Below are positions 11,418-23,528 of a stretch of DNA of 64,000 nucleotides, in pieces. Every line of letters begins with the position of its first letter. Position 1 is the stretch's first letter. Source of the DNA: Neopestalotiopsis rosae (Eukaryota > Ascomycota > Sordariomycetes > Amphisphaeriales > Sporocadaceae); NCBI GenBank assembly GCA_023078685.1, contig JALGAS010000001.1, positions 3,720,001 to 3,784,000 of the forward strand, read 5' to 3'. The notes beneath the pieces were generated by a model. That model ran no database searches. It worked only from the letters and a program-made list of their open reading frames with translations, and had not been told where the DNA came from. Position numbers and translations under genes: made by a program.

Positions 11418-12323
11418 ATGTAAAGCAACTTCTCTGTCTTCCCCTCTCAGATGCGAGCAAGTCCCGCTGATATAGAAAAATAGGTCTTCAACAGGGCAAA
11501 AGAAGGAGCTCATCGCAAAGGCGCCGCATCCAGAACTCGAGCTGCCCGCCCCTACCCTTAGCTATGACTTTCAGATGTCGGTTGACCTAAACCCCAAGGT
11601 CGCAGTCGGCTCTGTGCCGTCGGGTGGCGTACGCAACTGGATCTCGTTCTCAGGCGGCAACTGGGCGGCGAAATGGGGCTCAGGGACTGTGCTGGTAAGT
11701 GGTTGACGAAAATCACAGGTCATGGTCATATCAATAGAATCGCGGCAATTCGCAGCATCGAAAAGCACTAACATGGTTTCTTCCATCGCGGCCAGCCTGG
11801 CGGTCAGGACTCACAGGTCGTTGATCCAGAAACATATGTAGTCAAGATGGAGACCATGTATCTCCTCCAGACCGACGACGAGGATCCAGCATTGTGAGTT
11901 CTCTCTGTCCCATCCCCTTTCCCTCCGCTTCCTGATCGGCCGTGTATATACTACCCTCGCCGCGGAGTCAAGGCGTGACTACCAAGGATTCAATGATTAT
12001 GGCAGGCTGACAACTCTTGACAATGCTATCAGCATCGAAATCCGGACCCGTGGATTCCGAACGGGGCCCAGAGAAGTCCTCGAGGCTCTCCAGGACCCGC
12101 AAAAGGCAAACGACGTGGACCCGTCGACGTACAGCTTCCGCCTCTACGTCCAGATGGAGACGGGCGACAAGCGGTATGCCGACCGAGTCAATAGCGGCAT
12201 GTGGGTGGGCAGTGGAATGCGTAATGGGGCTCAGGTCATCTATGAGTGAACTTTTCATCCGAGCCGTTTGCTCTATTCTCTTGTCTTGCTAATGATGGTA
12301 ATAGTGCCTACCGCATTGACTGA
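11418..12323 (+). CDS. DUF3237 family protein; start codon split by an intron
   Basis: Five exons: 11418-11419, 11484-11694, 11796-11893, 12033-12245 and 12305-12323, giving 180 residues. No ATG exists in frame upstream of the conserved region. The only consistent model places AT at 11418-11419, a GTAAAG...ATAG intron, and G at 11484, which yields MSSTGQKKELIAK. The rest reads APTLSYDFQMSVDL, VRNWISFSGGNWAAKWGSGT, FIEIRTRGFRTGPREVL, TYSFRLYVQMETGDKRYADR and MWVGSGMRNGAQVIYDAYRID. The YxFR...METGDxRY and the terminal 'VGSG.R.G..V.YD.YR' pattern are typical of DUF3237, a small beta-barrel family of unknown biochemical function. The final exon is only 19 nt. It shares an upstream region with the EthD-like gene and converges on the MFS transporter. 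Confidence 0.8.
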
Positions 12324-12505
12324 GGAGAGGATACACCTTCCCTGATCAACCCAGAGACGAGGTATTATCTGATACAAGGATGAGTGTCACAGAGAACACC
12401 ACTTTTGAAGCGAATGCATGTGGTTCAGGTAGATTCAATTGTTGGTATTTAGATATGAAAACCTTCAATCACCTTGAAAGGGAGCCCTGTCATATGCAAT
12501 GTAAC

Positions 12506-14674
12506 CTAGTATGTGTACCTGAAATGAGGACTCTCATCGCCCAGCTCAGTCAGCTCCTCCTCCGACAGTCCCTCGTGAGCCGGGTCACGGTGTCCAGCAT
12601 CACGCTTTCCGTTCTCTCTCCTGAACCAGAACCACATAAAGGCATAAATACAAGTGGACATGCCAACCATGCTCAACGACACGGCATTACCCCTGATGTA
12701 TCTTGGGCCTTCGGCAGTAAGACTAGATGGCTTATGTTAGAAATATGTTACACCTGGCGAGACGACATGATATGAAATGTAACATACTAAATAAAAGGCG
12801 CCATGATGCCAGAGGAGTTACCAACGGTGAGTTGTAACCCATTGGCAGTTGTTCTTTTTCCGTATCGGGGCGTGTTGATGGGCAACTGAGTGAGAGTCAG
12901 TAGGCTGGAAGTACAAGTAGGAAGAAAGGATGAAACTAACCCAAGCGAGAGGAATGCCGACAACGACGTAGAGACCAGTGGCAACGAGGAAGCATCTGTG
13001 ACTGTGTCAGTGAAGGAACTTCTGGATGGCCAGATTCCACAGGCGTGACTTACCCAAAGTAATGTACACCAGCAGCCGAATTAGAGAGCAGTATGCCGTA
13101 TCCGACGACGCTGACAGCACCGAAGATGACGCAAAACATGGCTCTTCGCTGTGTATGATCGGAGAGATACGCCCTACAGGTTTGAATTATTGTCAGAAAA
13201 AGCTTTCCGAGTCGTGATGATGTAATTTGGCAATGAGTAGCGGCTGTGATTTTATTGCAAACACATCCGCCCTCCGAGGATGACTATTTCCGTTTATCAC
13301 GAAATAAGCCAGCTCGCTCACACATGAAGAATTCTACTTACACAGTCATATAGGTTACCGCTCCCAGAAAGTAACAGGGGATAGTCAACAGCTGAACCTC
13401 GGCCGACGTCCAGTTACCAATGCCGTTGATGATTGTTGGCAGGAAAGTCGAGTAGCCTGTAGATCATTTAACATGGTTAGTAAAATCAACTACAATATGC
13501 CGAAAATCCATTGCAGGCATGGACTGATTGATGCCGCGTCACTCACCGTAAAGCATGGTATCCATGCCAAACTGCCCGGCACAAAACATCCACACCTTCC
13601 AGTCCTTGAAGGCCTTGACCATATCCTTGCGGCTAAACTGCTGAGCCGACTCGGTCTCGCCATAGGCCCTGCGGGACCGGGCAATCATGACCTTTTTCTC
13701 GTCGTCGGTGAGAAAGGGCGCGCTGGCCGGGTCGTTGGGCAGCAGGAACCAGGTGGCGATGCCGAGGACAAAAGTCGGGAGCCCCTCGATGATCATGATC
13801 CAGCGCCAGCCGTTGAGGCCGGAGATCCCTTGCATGTGGCCGATGCCGTAGGCTAGGAGGCCGCCGAGGGAGCCCGCGATGGCGGCGCTCACAAAGAGGT
13901 AGCCCACGCGCAGGGCCAGCTCCCGCTTGGTGTAGAAAAAGGTCAGGTATACGTTGAGGCCCGGGAAGAGGCCGGCCTCGAGCGCGCCCAGGATCAGTCG
14001 GCAGGCTACCAGGGACCCGAAGCTGTTGACCAGGCCCGTCAGGGTTGCTACGATGCCCCATGCGGTCGTGATGAAGGCAATCCACCGTCTAAGTAGTTGT
14101 GATGTGTCAGCCGTTTTATTTCACTTTGAATCACTTCTTCTGCTCAAGCTTGGAAGTGGTGGATGTTTTCCCAGGAAGTAAGGATAATCCAACCAAAGGT
14201 ATAGGAGCACATCTTCTTGTCGAGTACTTACGATGGAGTGAAGCGTTTGAGGACCAGATTACTTGGGACTTCAAACAAAAGATATGTGACAAAGAGGATG
14301 GACACGGCAATCTGGTACTGATTTCCAACCAGATTCAGATCCTCTGTCATCTTGTATAGTCTTGCGTTGCCAATATTGACACTATTAAACAAAGTTTAGA
14401 GATTGCATTGCACTGCGAGAGCGGGATATGGTCTCTCTCCATGGGTGAGGAACATCATGCAAGCATACCGGTCTAAAAAGCTGAATGTATAAAGCAGCAT
14501 GATAAGCGGAATAAGATGTCTGTCCAACTTGGCGACGAGCTTCTTCTCGTCAACGGTAGAAATCGAGTTTGTCGTGGCGACATCGTTGCTCTCGTGGTCG
14601 CCGAGCTTGCGGTCCACGGCGTCGAGAGGAGTGGCGGGTTCCATCTTGGTCGCACCCTTGATGGGTATTGTCAT
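12506..14674 (-). CDS. MFS transporter, Dal5/TNA1-type anion:cation symporter
   Basis: Eight exons on the minus strand: 14674-14469, 14381-14232, 14088-13547, 13456-13342, 13173-13054, 12995-12941, 12885-12788 and 12722-12506. All phases close, giving 500 residues. The start is the first of two ATGs (MTIPIKG; the second is at residue 11). The N-terminus KLVAKLDRHLIPLIMLLYTF then SFLDRVNIGNARLYKM is the signature of the fungal allantoate permease/ACS branch of the MFS. FEVPSNLVLKRF and GLFPGLNVYLTFFYTKRE follow, and the last helix is followed by an acidic tail (EGLSEEELTELGDESPHF). About 12 membrane helices are expected at the plasma membrane. Substrates in this branch are carboxylates, vitamins or ureides; which one cannot be read from sequence. 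It is next to the DUF3237 and EthD genes. Confidence 0.9.
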
Positions 14675-16339
14675 ATATGGATGTCTACTCTTTGCTCGAA
14701 AGCAGGTAAAAGTAGGACTTGCAGACTGTACAATTGCAGTATATGACTAGTATGAGGCGTAAACGACGAGCTGTTGTTGAAGCTGCAAATCCGAATAAGT
14801 CTGTGTCGTCCTGCAATCTAGTTCTCTTTTCGTGCGCCCTTTCTCCGACTGGTTCTGCAAGGTTCGGCGGGCGCTAACCTTGGTATGTTTGACTTGGACG
14901 GCTGCGATATGCGATCTTTCAAGCTATCTTCTCTTGGCGGAATGGAGTCATCCGATATGGAATGGGACTGAATGATACGTCCCGATAGCAAAGAATTATT
15001 TGCAATGAGGCCTTTGTTTTCTTCTGTTTTGCTTTCGTTCCCTGGCGTTCTGACAGGTATGAGACGAGGTGAAATCAAGCGCGGCCGAGTATAGATACCT
15101 GGATAGTTGGGAGGTTTTTATGTAAAGAGCTTATTAACTGTGAGATACCTGCGACAACAAGTGAGCGGGCCTCAATCCCCGTAACCCACGTAGGAATGGT
15201 CTCGCACTGGAATCAGTCGGGTCTCGCTGATGAAGATCAACACAAGTCAAACGGCGGCAGGCCGTTTACCTAGTTGATGCTGTTGCACATGTGCAAGACC
15301 ATTTGACTCTAGCCATAATTGCTTTTCAGCCCTCTCAAACTTTACAAGTAAGTACAGTTATGATGACACTTGGGGGCTGTTCAAGGATGTGGGGAAACGG
15401 GTTTCCATCACCGCAAAGTCAAAAACGCTATCAGCGGCACCCCCAAGGCTAAGCCAACCCCAGTCCTTGAACCCGACAAGAAGAATGTCAGTCTTATCTT
15501 TCCTTCAGCGGGTCATCATGAGTAGGTAAGCAAGGCGTTTTGTGTCTCATTTCTACATATCGAGCCCCGTGTTACAAGTCCCCATATATACGATATGAGG
15601 CCACAGCCGGCATTGGGTATTAGTACAACCTCTCACAATTTCAAGTGAGGTTCGTGTAAATCGATCCTCGAAAAGCACTTATTATGGTAATTAGAACACT
15701 TGACGATTATACATAGTTGTAACTACATCACACTTCTTCATATACACAAGTTTGAAAATTCCAAGCCTCAAGATCATAATTTTTTTAAATTCTGAGTGTA
15801 TGCAATGGTGGTATCATGGATGCGCCCGTATCTACTGTTTGCAGGTTGGCATTAAAAGACACTTTGAGCTTCTTTCAGGCCGACAAAGGAAAAGTAAATC
15901 GATGAGAGAATCCCCCAGTGAATGCAATAACCGGGCCAAATTTCTACTCCTTCCCAAAGCGATAATTGAAAAAAAAAAGTTGTGAAAAAAAGGGAGTAAA
16001 AAGAAGAAGAGGGGAAAGCAACGCCAAAATCAGATCCTTCTTCTCGGAACAACGCCCGATAACAGGAACCAATCTTGCGTTGCCTGAATCTAGATCCTGG
16101 TGGTCTTCCTGACGCCCCGCATAGCTGATAAACGTTGACGCGAGATCTTTCTCTATCCATCATCAAACACTTGCTCCACGTAATCTTCCGTATTTGAGCA
16201 GCGCCTGCGGCCCTTCTGATTCATCGTAACACCACGTCCTGGGCCTGTAAACATGGGCACTCGGCGGTTTCGTAAGCATCAATGCATCCACCGTCCGATT
16301 CCACAAGGCTGTTTTTGCTGCCGCCTCGGCTTGTGCCTC
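14675..16339. other. Intergenic between MFS transporter and PI4P 5-kinase
   Basis: No gene was recognised. The left part should contain the MFS promoter and the right part the 3' untranslated region of the kinase. Short homopolymer A tracts occur near 15967-15995. Open frames here have no domain or codon bias. Confidence 0.55.
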
Positions 16340-19300
16340 CTAGTTGGCTCGGGGCAGCGGTGGCAGGCTCTTGTCCAAGCTTTCTCTGCTGATCACCTTG
16401 CGCAGACCCATTCCCATGCTGTCTTCGCTCTCTCTGCCTTTTCTGGGTTCGTCGAATCGTGGCACGAGGTAGCTGCTCTTGGGTGGCGTGGGCGGACCGC
16501 GTCCTCCAATCCCGTGGGGTCCCAGGTTGGTGAAACCGTCAGCCCTCATGCTTCCCGGTGTTTCCATCGCACTCGGCGTGAAGGGCCGGGTGCCACTGCC
16601 GCGGCTCCTTACACTTCCTGCGCTAGTGACGCTCGCAGCCTCGGCCGATTCCTCAACAACAGGAAGAACCGCGTGCGAGTTGCCCTTCCCTTGGATGCTG
16701 CCCGACTCGGCAGCAATGGCTCGCATGACTCGTTCCGGCAGCTGGTCCTCCATGGCAACGAGTTTCTCCTTCTTTGTTGCCTTCTTCAGAGCCTTTTCAA
16801 CAGTTGGATTGGGCTCTGGAGACTGAGGGCTGCGCATGCCAGGTGGGGCCGGGGGCAGGTATGAAGGGTGTGATGGCCCAGCGCCAGTAGAGCTGCGGCC
16901 GTGAGCAACTTCACCGTCTTCTGCAGCAGCTGCCGCCGCTTGCGCTGCAGCCTCGCGATCGAGGGCGTCTCGCTCTGCCTCCTCTGGCGACATGGTGACA
17001 CCTGCCATGAATTTGATAAAACGTTCGCCATACTCCTGAGGCGGAAGCGCAGAGATCTGACTGCGATCACTGGAGAGACCCTTCCAGAAGTGCTCTATCT
17101 TCTTGATCACACCATACTATGAAACATTAGCACCGAAATACAATTTGATTGTGTTGAAAATTCAGGTATACTCACATGCGTCAGACAGTCAATCACTCCC
17201 AGGTAGTAGATCTCTTCACCCGGAGTATTGTCTTCGTGCGTTGCCCTCAAACCACCATCGTCGTTGTAGAAGACGCCGCCGCGGCCGTAGCCTTCTTCCA
17301 GTTCCTCGGGCATTGGCGTGGTGCTCTCGCCCATAGGAACAGGCCTTTCAGCTTTGATCATTTCTCGCAGTTCTCTGGCCTTGCGGGCGCTCTCGAGCTT
17401 TGATGGCGTTCTCAGGAGGACCTGGTGTGGGTCGACTTCGTCCGACTTGCCGGCACCGCCGGGGTTGAAAACCTGCAAAGTCTTGCCCCGGAGGTTCTCC
17501 TCATTGCCCTTCTTGAGGTCGTGGACACCAATGAGAAGAGAGTAATCCATAATCTGCAGCTTCTGCATAAGGCGGACGTCACGCTCGAGTTGCTGCATGA
17601 ACAATTGTTTCTTGTGCAGGCCCATCTCCAAATGTCTCTTTCTCCTGAGCCAGTTGAGATCTTTGAGCGTAGCCCGCGGGTTCTTCTCAAGGTCTTCCTC
17701 TCTGTAGTCTCGACCCACCGTAGAACCCTTGAGGTCAAAGGTCTGGTGGATGTCGCGGTGGGGCGGGAAGAGGTTATTCATGACAACAAAATGAATCTTC
17801 TTGCCAGACCAAGGCATCTTGACCCGATGAAGACCGTAAAACTGAGAGAGAAGTGTGTTGGGGTTGTCGGCAACATGGTTGTAGTACTCCTTCAAGATCT
17901 TGCGCAGAAACTTGTGCTCGGCGTGGTGAATGGTCTTGATAATGTACTTGTAGTCCCGGGAGAAGTAGAAGAAGCTGCCACTTTTTCCTGGAGAGCCCAG
18001 CTCAGATAGGATATACTTGCCGGTCAGAGACATAAGATAATCAGCAGGGTCCAATCCAAAGAGGGCGCGAAGATGCCTAAACACCCAGGGGGCGTAGTCC
18101 TTAAACTTGAAGTCGTACTTGGCAGAAGGCACCAACTCGTTTCCAGTGATGTCGAATGTCGACTTTTGCTTGGCGTCAAAGTCTGCATCAGTCAGGGGTC
18201 GGTCCAGCTTGGCATTCGTCCTCGACACGGAAACACGGATGCCAGTCAACATGTTATATGCCGTCGTCCAGTTTGCGTGATTCTCGTCGACCTTGGTGCC
18301 GACCAAGACCTTGTCGTCGTCCAGATCCTCCTTTCTCTTCTTCTTTGCCCGCTTTTGCCGATACGCCTCTGCCCAACGCATCGCATCGTCATCCAAGGCG
18401 ACCTCATCCCGGGGAACTTCCGAGTGTACTGAGCGAGTGTTTCTACGACCCAAGGTCAATGACGCCCTACGGCCAGTGGGACCTGCTACAGTCGGAGAGA
18501 AGCGGCCACTGGCATATGCATCACCTGTGCTATCTCGCGATCCCCTCCCCTGTTGAACCCTTGGTACTTCCAAGGTGTGTCTCTGTTTGAGCTGAGGTGT
18601 TGGGGGTCCAAGTGCAGATGCCGAAGCCGAAGGCGTGCCGACAGTCGCCGGAGACGAGAAGCGGTGAGGAGAGCTTGCATTCTGCTGGGAAGGCTCAGGT
18701 GTGGTTGTTGTGATGGAAGGGGTTAGCAGGGCACCCGCAAAGTTTTGGTACGTCCCAGACGCAGTGTCATTAGAGGCTCTTGGCGTCCTGTCACCATTGC
18801 TCAGTGGCCTCGAGGCACCATCCATGAAGTTTTGCTGCAGTGATGTCCGTCCCGACGACTCAATCGAAGGCCGCTTCGACAGACCATCGTGCATGTTGAA
18901 GTACTGCGTTGATTGATGCCCGTGCACCGTTGGTGACGACGAGGAAGTCGAGGTCCTGCCGTTCATCATGGGCCGAGAGTCTGAAGAAGATCTATCGGCT
19001 GCGGCGGCCAAAGTCCTTCCATTGTAACCATTGTGTGCCCTTTTCACATCGGCAGCAGCAGAGTTGTTGCCGTTTTCCAAAGTGCTGTCGGGGCGAGAGT
19101 TGACGCCATGGAGCGACCCATTTGTCGACCTGCCTCCGTTGGGCAGGGACGTCATAGTCGTGCTTGTTGTCGAGTCCCCATTCACGCGCGATCTAGGACC
19201 AGAGGTATCCGAAGAATGAGAGGACGAGTTGTCAAACTCGTCGTAACTGTTGGGTTCGGGACGGCCGATGACGGGAAAGGACGAAGACGGCGGCTGCGTC

Positions 19301-19398
19301 CCTTGCTTGTAATGCGCGGAATGCGAGTCGGTGAGGTGGATGACTCCAGAATTGGACGAGAAGATAGGGGCGTTCTCGTCACCGGCAAAGGAGGGCAT
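16340..19398 (-). CDS. mss4: Phosphatidylinositol-4-phosphate 5-kinase (Mss4/Its3 type)
   Basis: Two exons, 19398-17176 and 17116-16340, split by a 59-nt intron with a GTGAGT donor, giving 999 residues. The enzyme makes PI(4,5)P2 at the plasma membrane and controls actin and secretion. The long Ser-rich N-terminus is low complexity. The PIP kinase domain has GSFFYFSRDYKYIIKT at 474-489 with the phosphate-binding Lys488, MDYSLLIG with Asp618, and VIDCLTHYG with the DFG-like Asp737 just before the intron. The substrate-selecting activation loop IKKIEHFWKGL lies right after it. A C-terminal disordered tail follows. The frame stays open 5' of 19398 to about 19590, but without an ATG, so I chose the first ATG (MPSFAGDENAP); an upstream exon cannot be excluded. 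Confidence 0.93.
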
Positions 19399-21497
19399 AT
19401 CTGCCAGGAGATCCCTTTCTATTTTGTTTTGTCGTCGAATTGCTGACCTGAGCTGAGCTGGGCTGAGCTGAGCTTGGCTGGGCTGGGGGGTTATGGTGCC
19501 GTTTTGAAGTGAGTCTCTTTCTTTCTCCCAATCTCCCACTGGCTGCTCCAAATTCCCAGGTGCAGAGGGATCGCCGGAGGCCGATTAAGCCGACGGGCGC
19601 CAGAGGCTAGGTGCAGATGCAGACTAGAGGGGCAGTAGAAAAGGAAAAAAGGAAAAGCAACAGGATGGGTGTGAAAAAAAGACTACTCGAAACTGTTTTG
19701 CTTGCGAGATACAATGTGTCTACTTTGACTCGGTCGCGAGAGGAGAAAACAAACACAGACACAAAAAAATCTACGGGTTGACGACGACAAGCACCACCAA
19801 ACCGATTGAAAACGCGAAAATAGGAGGTTGAACTGGGCCAAAGCTGGGAAAGCGAGCGAAGTGCAGGAGCGACGTCAAATCAGAGGCAGAAAGTTGGCAC
19901 GGGGCGACGGGAGGTGGTCAGTTCTACGAGAAAAAGAGTGGATTTTTGCGGTGCACGCACTGGAACGGGACCTAAGGTACCTACCTAGCAAGCCTGGGAC
20001 TGGGACTGGGACCTGGACCCGACCTACCTGGGCATGGACAACTGGAGCGTCCGCCCAGGGCCCAGCTGAGCTGAGCACTGCTGCATTGCATTGCACCGCA
20101 CTGCAAGTTGCATCGTACCGGGGGGGCTTGGGGGTCGGTTTTTGCAGCGCCAGGTGGGTTCTTCCCAGTGGAGTGGATAGTCCTGCAGGCATTGGACTGG
20201 GCGATTTCCTTAACACTCGGCCCCCTCTCCCACTCCATTTGCTTTTAGGTAAGCGTCCGTCTCATCTTTATGCTGATTGAATGAACATGCTGTCTCTTTT
20301 TTCCAATTCGTATTTCTGGGGCTCAACTTGCATCGCACTACCTGTCACAAACACATACTACTTGTTGTACATAGGATGGGGCAGCCGTCGCAAGCTTGAA
20401 GCATCGATGAGGCTCTACTCTGTCCAAAGATATCTTGACCATCTACATCTAATGCTTCAGTATAGGTGTATCCCTTGGCCTGTAACCAAATAGGAAGTAA
20501 TGCTGCGCACTGCTGCGGGCACCAACTTTCCGCCCGTCATAAGCTTACACAAAAGGGACTCAAATGGCAACGGCTTTCGGCAACTTGCCAAGCTTTGCTT
20601 GTCCAATCCCACATTCTCTCTCGAGCAAGTGCCCAGCATCTAATGTCCTGGATAGTGGTAGGGGAACGGCATTTAATACGTTACTTTTGGCAGATGCCCA
20701 TTTCCAATGCAAGCGAAAAGTCTCGAGTCTGCCTGTGCTACTATGTAGTTGTACCTTGACGAGGCCACAGCAGCACTCGCCCGGGTGTGACATCCTGAAC
20801 ATGATTGGCATCTATTTACTTGTTTTCTTCAATCTCGTTCTCTTCTCCCCTTGCCTCGGGCTGCTACTGCTATCCTACAGCACACAATAGGTCCATACAT
20901 TGAGTCAGATCAGAGCAGATGATGGGCCGAGAATCCGGGGACCTTATTTCCCTAGTTGGTATGTGCATGCATAGTGGACGTACGTACTACAGTAGTAAAG
21001 ATTGAGCACTGAAAGAAATCAGAGTGATGCGCATAAAAGGACCTCCCCTAGCCAGAAGTACTACAGTACTACAGTAGGGGTTCAACGCTTCGCGCCCGCC
21101 TGGGCAAGGTATATTCAGGTAGCCTCACTCTGCTGTTTCCAGTGGGGTCGAACAGCCACACTCGATAATTTCAACATGCTAGCCCAACTGCAGAATGTTA
21201 CGAATCTAGAGGCTTCGCTAAATTGTACGCCATCTACCGCGTACATGACAGGAGCAGGGCTGGAGCCGGTAATACATTATGTATTAGTGGGTGATCATGT
21301 ACCTACAAACAACACGCAGACAGGGCCTTCTTGAACTTATTAATGTATGTACTACTTGTGCAACAACATTACAGTGTCAAGTCATTGGGTGTCTTATCCA
21401 AATGTGTAAGGAGGCCATGTTGCAATTGCGATCTTCTTCAGTGCCAGATGTTTCAACGTCTGGAAAGGGGTCATCGGTCCTCAGCATCGATGGCGTA

Positions 21498-21500
<3 letters not shown>

Positions 21501-21540
<40 letters not shown>
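21501..21540. repeat. (AC)20 dinucleotide microsatellite
   Basis: A perfect run of 20 AC units in non-coding DNA. It is likely to vary in length between strains. Confidence 0.98.
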
Positions 21541-21542
<2 letters not shown>

Positions 21543-21895
21543 GTGAAAGAAAGGGAACATTGGTGAACCACATTACCGAGGAACGGTCCATCCGATGTTT
21601 GTGCCCGGCCCTTGGATTGGCCGTCGCACTTCTTTCCCGACTTGTTGGGTATATGACGCAACAGATAGCAGAACGGTGACTGGTCCCCCCCGGACTTGAC
21701 GATGCTCCCGAGACTACGAGAGCGAGCGCGAAAAATAGAAAGAAGAATTAAGAAGGGTGAGAATCTTTCGAAGCAACCTTCACGGCCCCACGATTTCCGC
21801 AGGCAATTTTACTTAGCTCAGGCACACGGACACGAACTTTTTTCCTTTCGTCTCCCCGTCAAGCCTTAGAACCGATCTTGCCGACCATTTTGGGC

Positions 21896-21914
21896 TTTTT
21901 TTTTTTTTTTTTTT
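21896..21914. repeat. Poly-T tract, 19 nt
   Basis: An uninterrupted run of 19 T in non-coding DNA. It could be a nucleosome-excluding poly(dA:dT) element or simply slippage. Confidence 0.95.
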
Positions 21915-23060
21915 GGTTGCCTCCGTCCAACCAGTATTCGAATGTGCTTCATTCACGGATACGGGTTCCGTACAGTCAATGGCTCCCTAGTCTCTTTTGG
22001 GCCCTGCGTTAACCTTCAACTCTACTGACGGTTTAACCCACATATCGCCCATTCTAGCATTGTACGTTTTCTGATGTGAAGCGACCTCTCGTGAATTGAT
22101 ACATGGTTGAGCAATTGAAAGGCAACGCCAAATCAAGGTGTGGCTTGCATAGTCGCAATGCCACAGCTGCAATTGAACTGACAGACAGGACAGGCACCCC
22201 TGGAAAGTCCTGACACGACCCTGGGGCCAAACTTTGGAAAAACGGGAAACGAGCAGACGGCAGACGGGAAGAGACAAATGGCCACGACGCTGCCCTGTGG
22301 TATGAGGTCACTGATCGCCCAGCAGTCGCAAATCACTGCTGCACTTATAGAAAATCGACATTTCTCTAATGTGCAACCCGCTGTCAAAGTGGCATCGTAA
22401 TGCGCAATCATGACAGAATGATGCATGCCCAAACCAGAATTGTTTGTGCCGAGCCTGGTTGGCTCTTTTATAATTCAATTTCCCAGGCGGGCTGGAGGTG
22501 TACGTACTAATTAATACTTACACATGCAGCATGCCAAAGACATGCCAAAGCACCATACTAGAGAGACGGATAAGATGTACATATCATCTGAGCAATATTC
22601 ACCTATCTACTGTACTTGGGCGTCAATTGCATGTTACAGCTCATAGATTCTTTGCAAACTGTGGGTACAACATGCCATCAGCGAATGACCTGTGGATGGT
22701 GTAGCAACAGCACTGAAAATCTAGCACGGCAATTAACAGGCAGCGCCGCTTAATATAATTGGCCGCCTGCCCACGGGCGTACCAGCCCTGGCGAACTTCC
22801 CATAAAGGACCGCCATGAAGAGTAATTCCAGCTATAACCGAGTAATACTCACAAGATCCGAATAGGCATGTGTGGAATTTCGTGTTTGTGCGAGAGATGT
22901 CGGCCTAGCATGTCAGATTTTGCTCCGACTCCTCAGATCTCCGCTGGTATATATACATAAAGTACAGGGTTATACAAGTTCAAGTTTGCAGTTCGCCAAA
23001 GTACATTTAGTTGCTCTCCGCATCAGGAATAAGAAGAAGTCGTCGTCCACAGCCGTCTCT

Positions 23061-23528
23061 TTATCTCCGAGTTGAACCAGGTTGGTCGCCAGGACCCTCG
23101 ATTGCTATCCTGTTTGCGCTTTCGTGCTGTAACTTCTCCAACGTCTTCTTCTTCTGATAGTCGGCTACGCGATATTGCTTGAAGTATTTGACCTACGAGT
23201 CCGTCAGCAGCAAGTCTCACCTTTTCACTATCCGCGGCGTGGAGATCCATTCGCAGATAGCCCCATCAATGGTGATATTGGTCCTTACCCAAGCTGCAGC
23301 GCAGTCCTCTTCGAATTTCTTGCCTTCGGTGGCGCATTCCTTGTCGGCCGTCGCCTTGCCCGTGCCCTTTGTGGAATCGATCACGTCGTGCTTATCGAGA
23401 CAGCTGTAGAAACCATCACGCGCCTCCCAGCATCTTTTCCGCTCTGATCTGTCGGGAACGACGGCGCCCTTTCGCACCTCTTCCTTGCGCTTGGCGTCTG
23501 GTGACGAGAAATAGTCAAAGATGCCCAT
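23061..23528 (-). CDS. coa6: Cytochrome c oxidase assembly factor 6 (Coa6)
   Basis: Two exons, 23528-23289 and 23192-23061, with a GTAAGG...CGTAG intron, giving 123 residues. The protein starts MGIFDYFSSP and has CWEARDGFYSCLDKHDVID, then KECATEGKKFEEDCAAAWVKYF. This gives a CX9C pair (Cys33/Cys43) and a CX10C pair (Cys65/Cys76), the exact Coa6 arrangement. Coa6 sits in the mitochondrial intermembrane space and acts with Sco-type proteins in copper delivery to the CuA site of Cox2. The 'CWEARDGFYSCLD' block separates it from Cox12. The C-terminal tail (QHESANRIAIEGPGDQPG) is longer than in yeast. The start is the first ATG, with a clear leader upstream. Confidence 0.93.

Larger units (their letters stand above)
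19399..23060. other. Long gene-free interval upstream of PI4P 5-kinase
   Basis: About 3.7 kb with no supported gene. The left 600 bases are probably the kinase leader and promoter and contain (GAGCT)-like and (TGGGAC)3 simple repeats near 19447-19490 and 19994-20012. Further right are a (CA)20 microsatellite, a run of 19 T, and a small tandem TACTACAG motif near 21059-21077. The open frames found have no recognisable domain. Confidence 0.55.

Noticed and set aside
13633..14085. 150-codon minus-strand frame within the MFS gene
   Set aside because: Shifted frame of the third transporter exon; Pro/Arg-rich with no domain.
19399..19551. N-terminal extension of PI4P 5-kinase to 19551
   Set aside because: The frame is open but has no ATG (it would begin at TTG), so it was not included.
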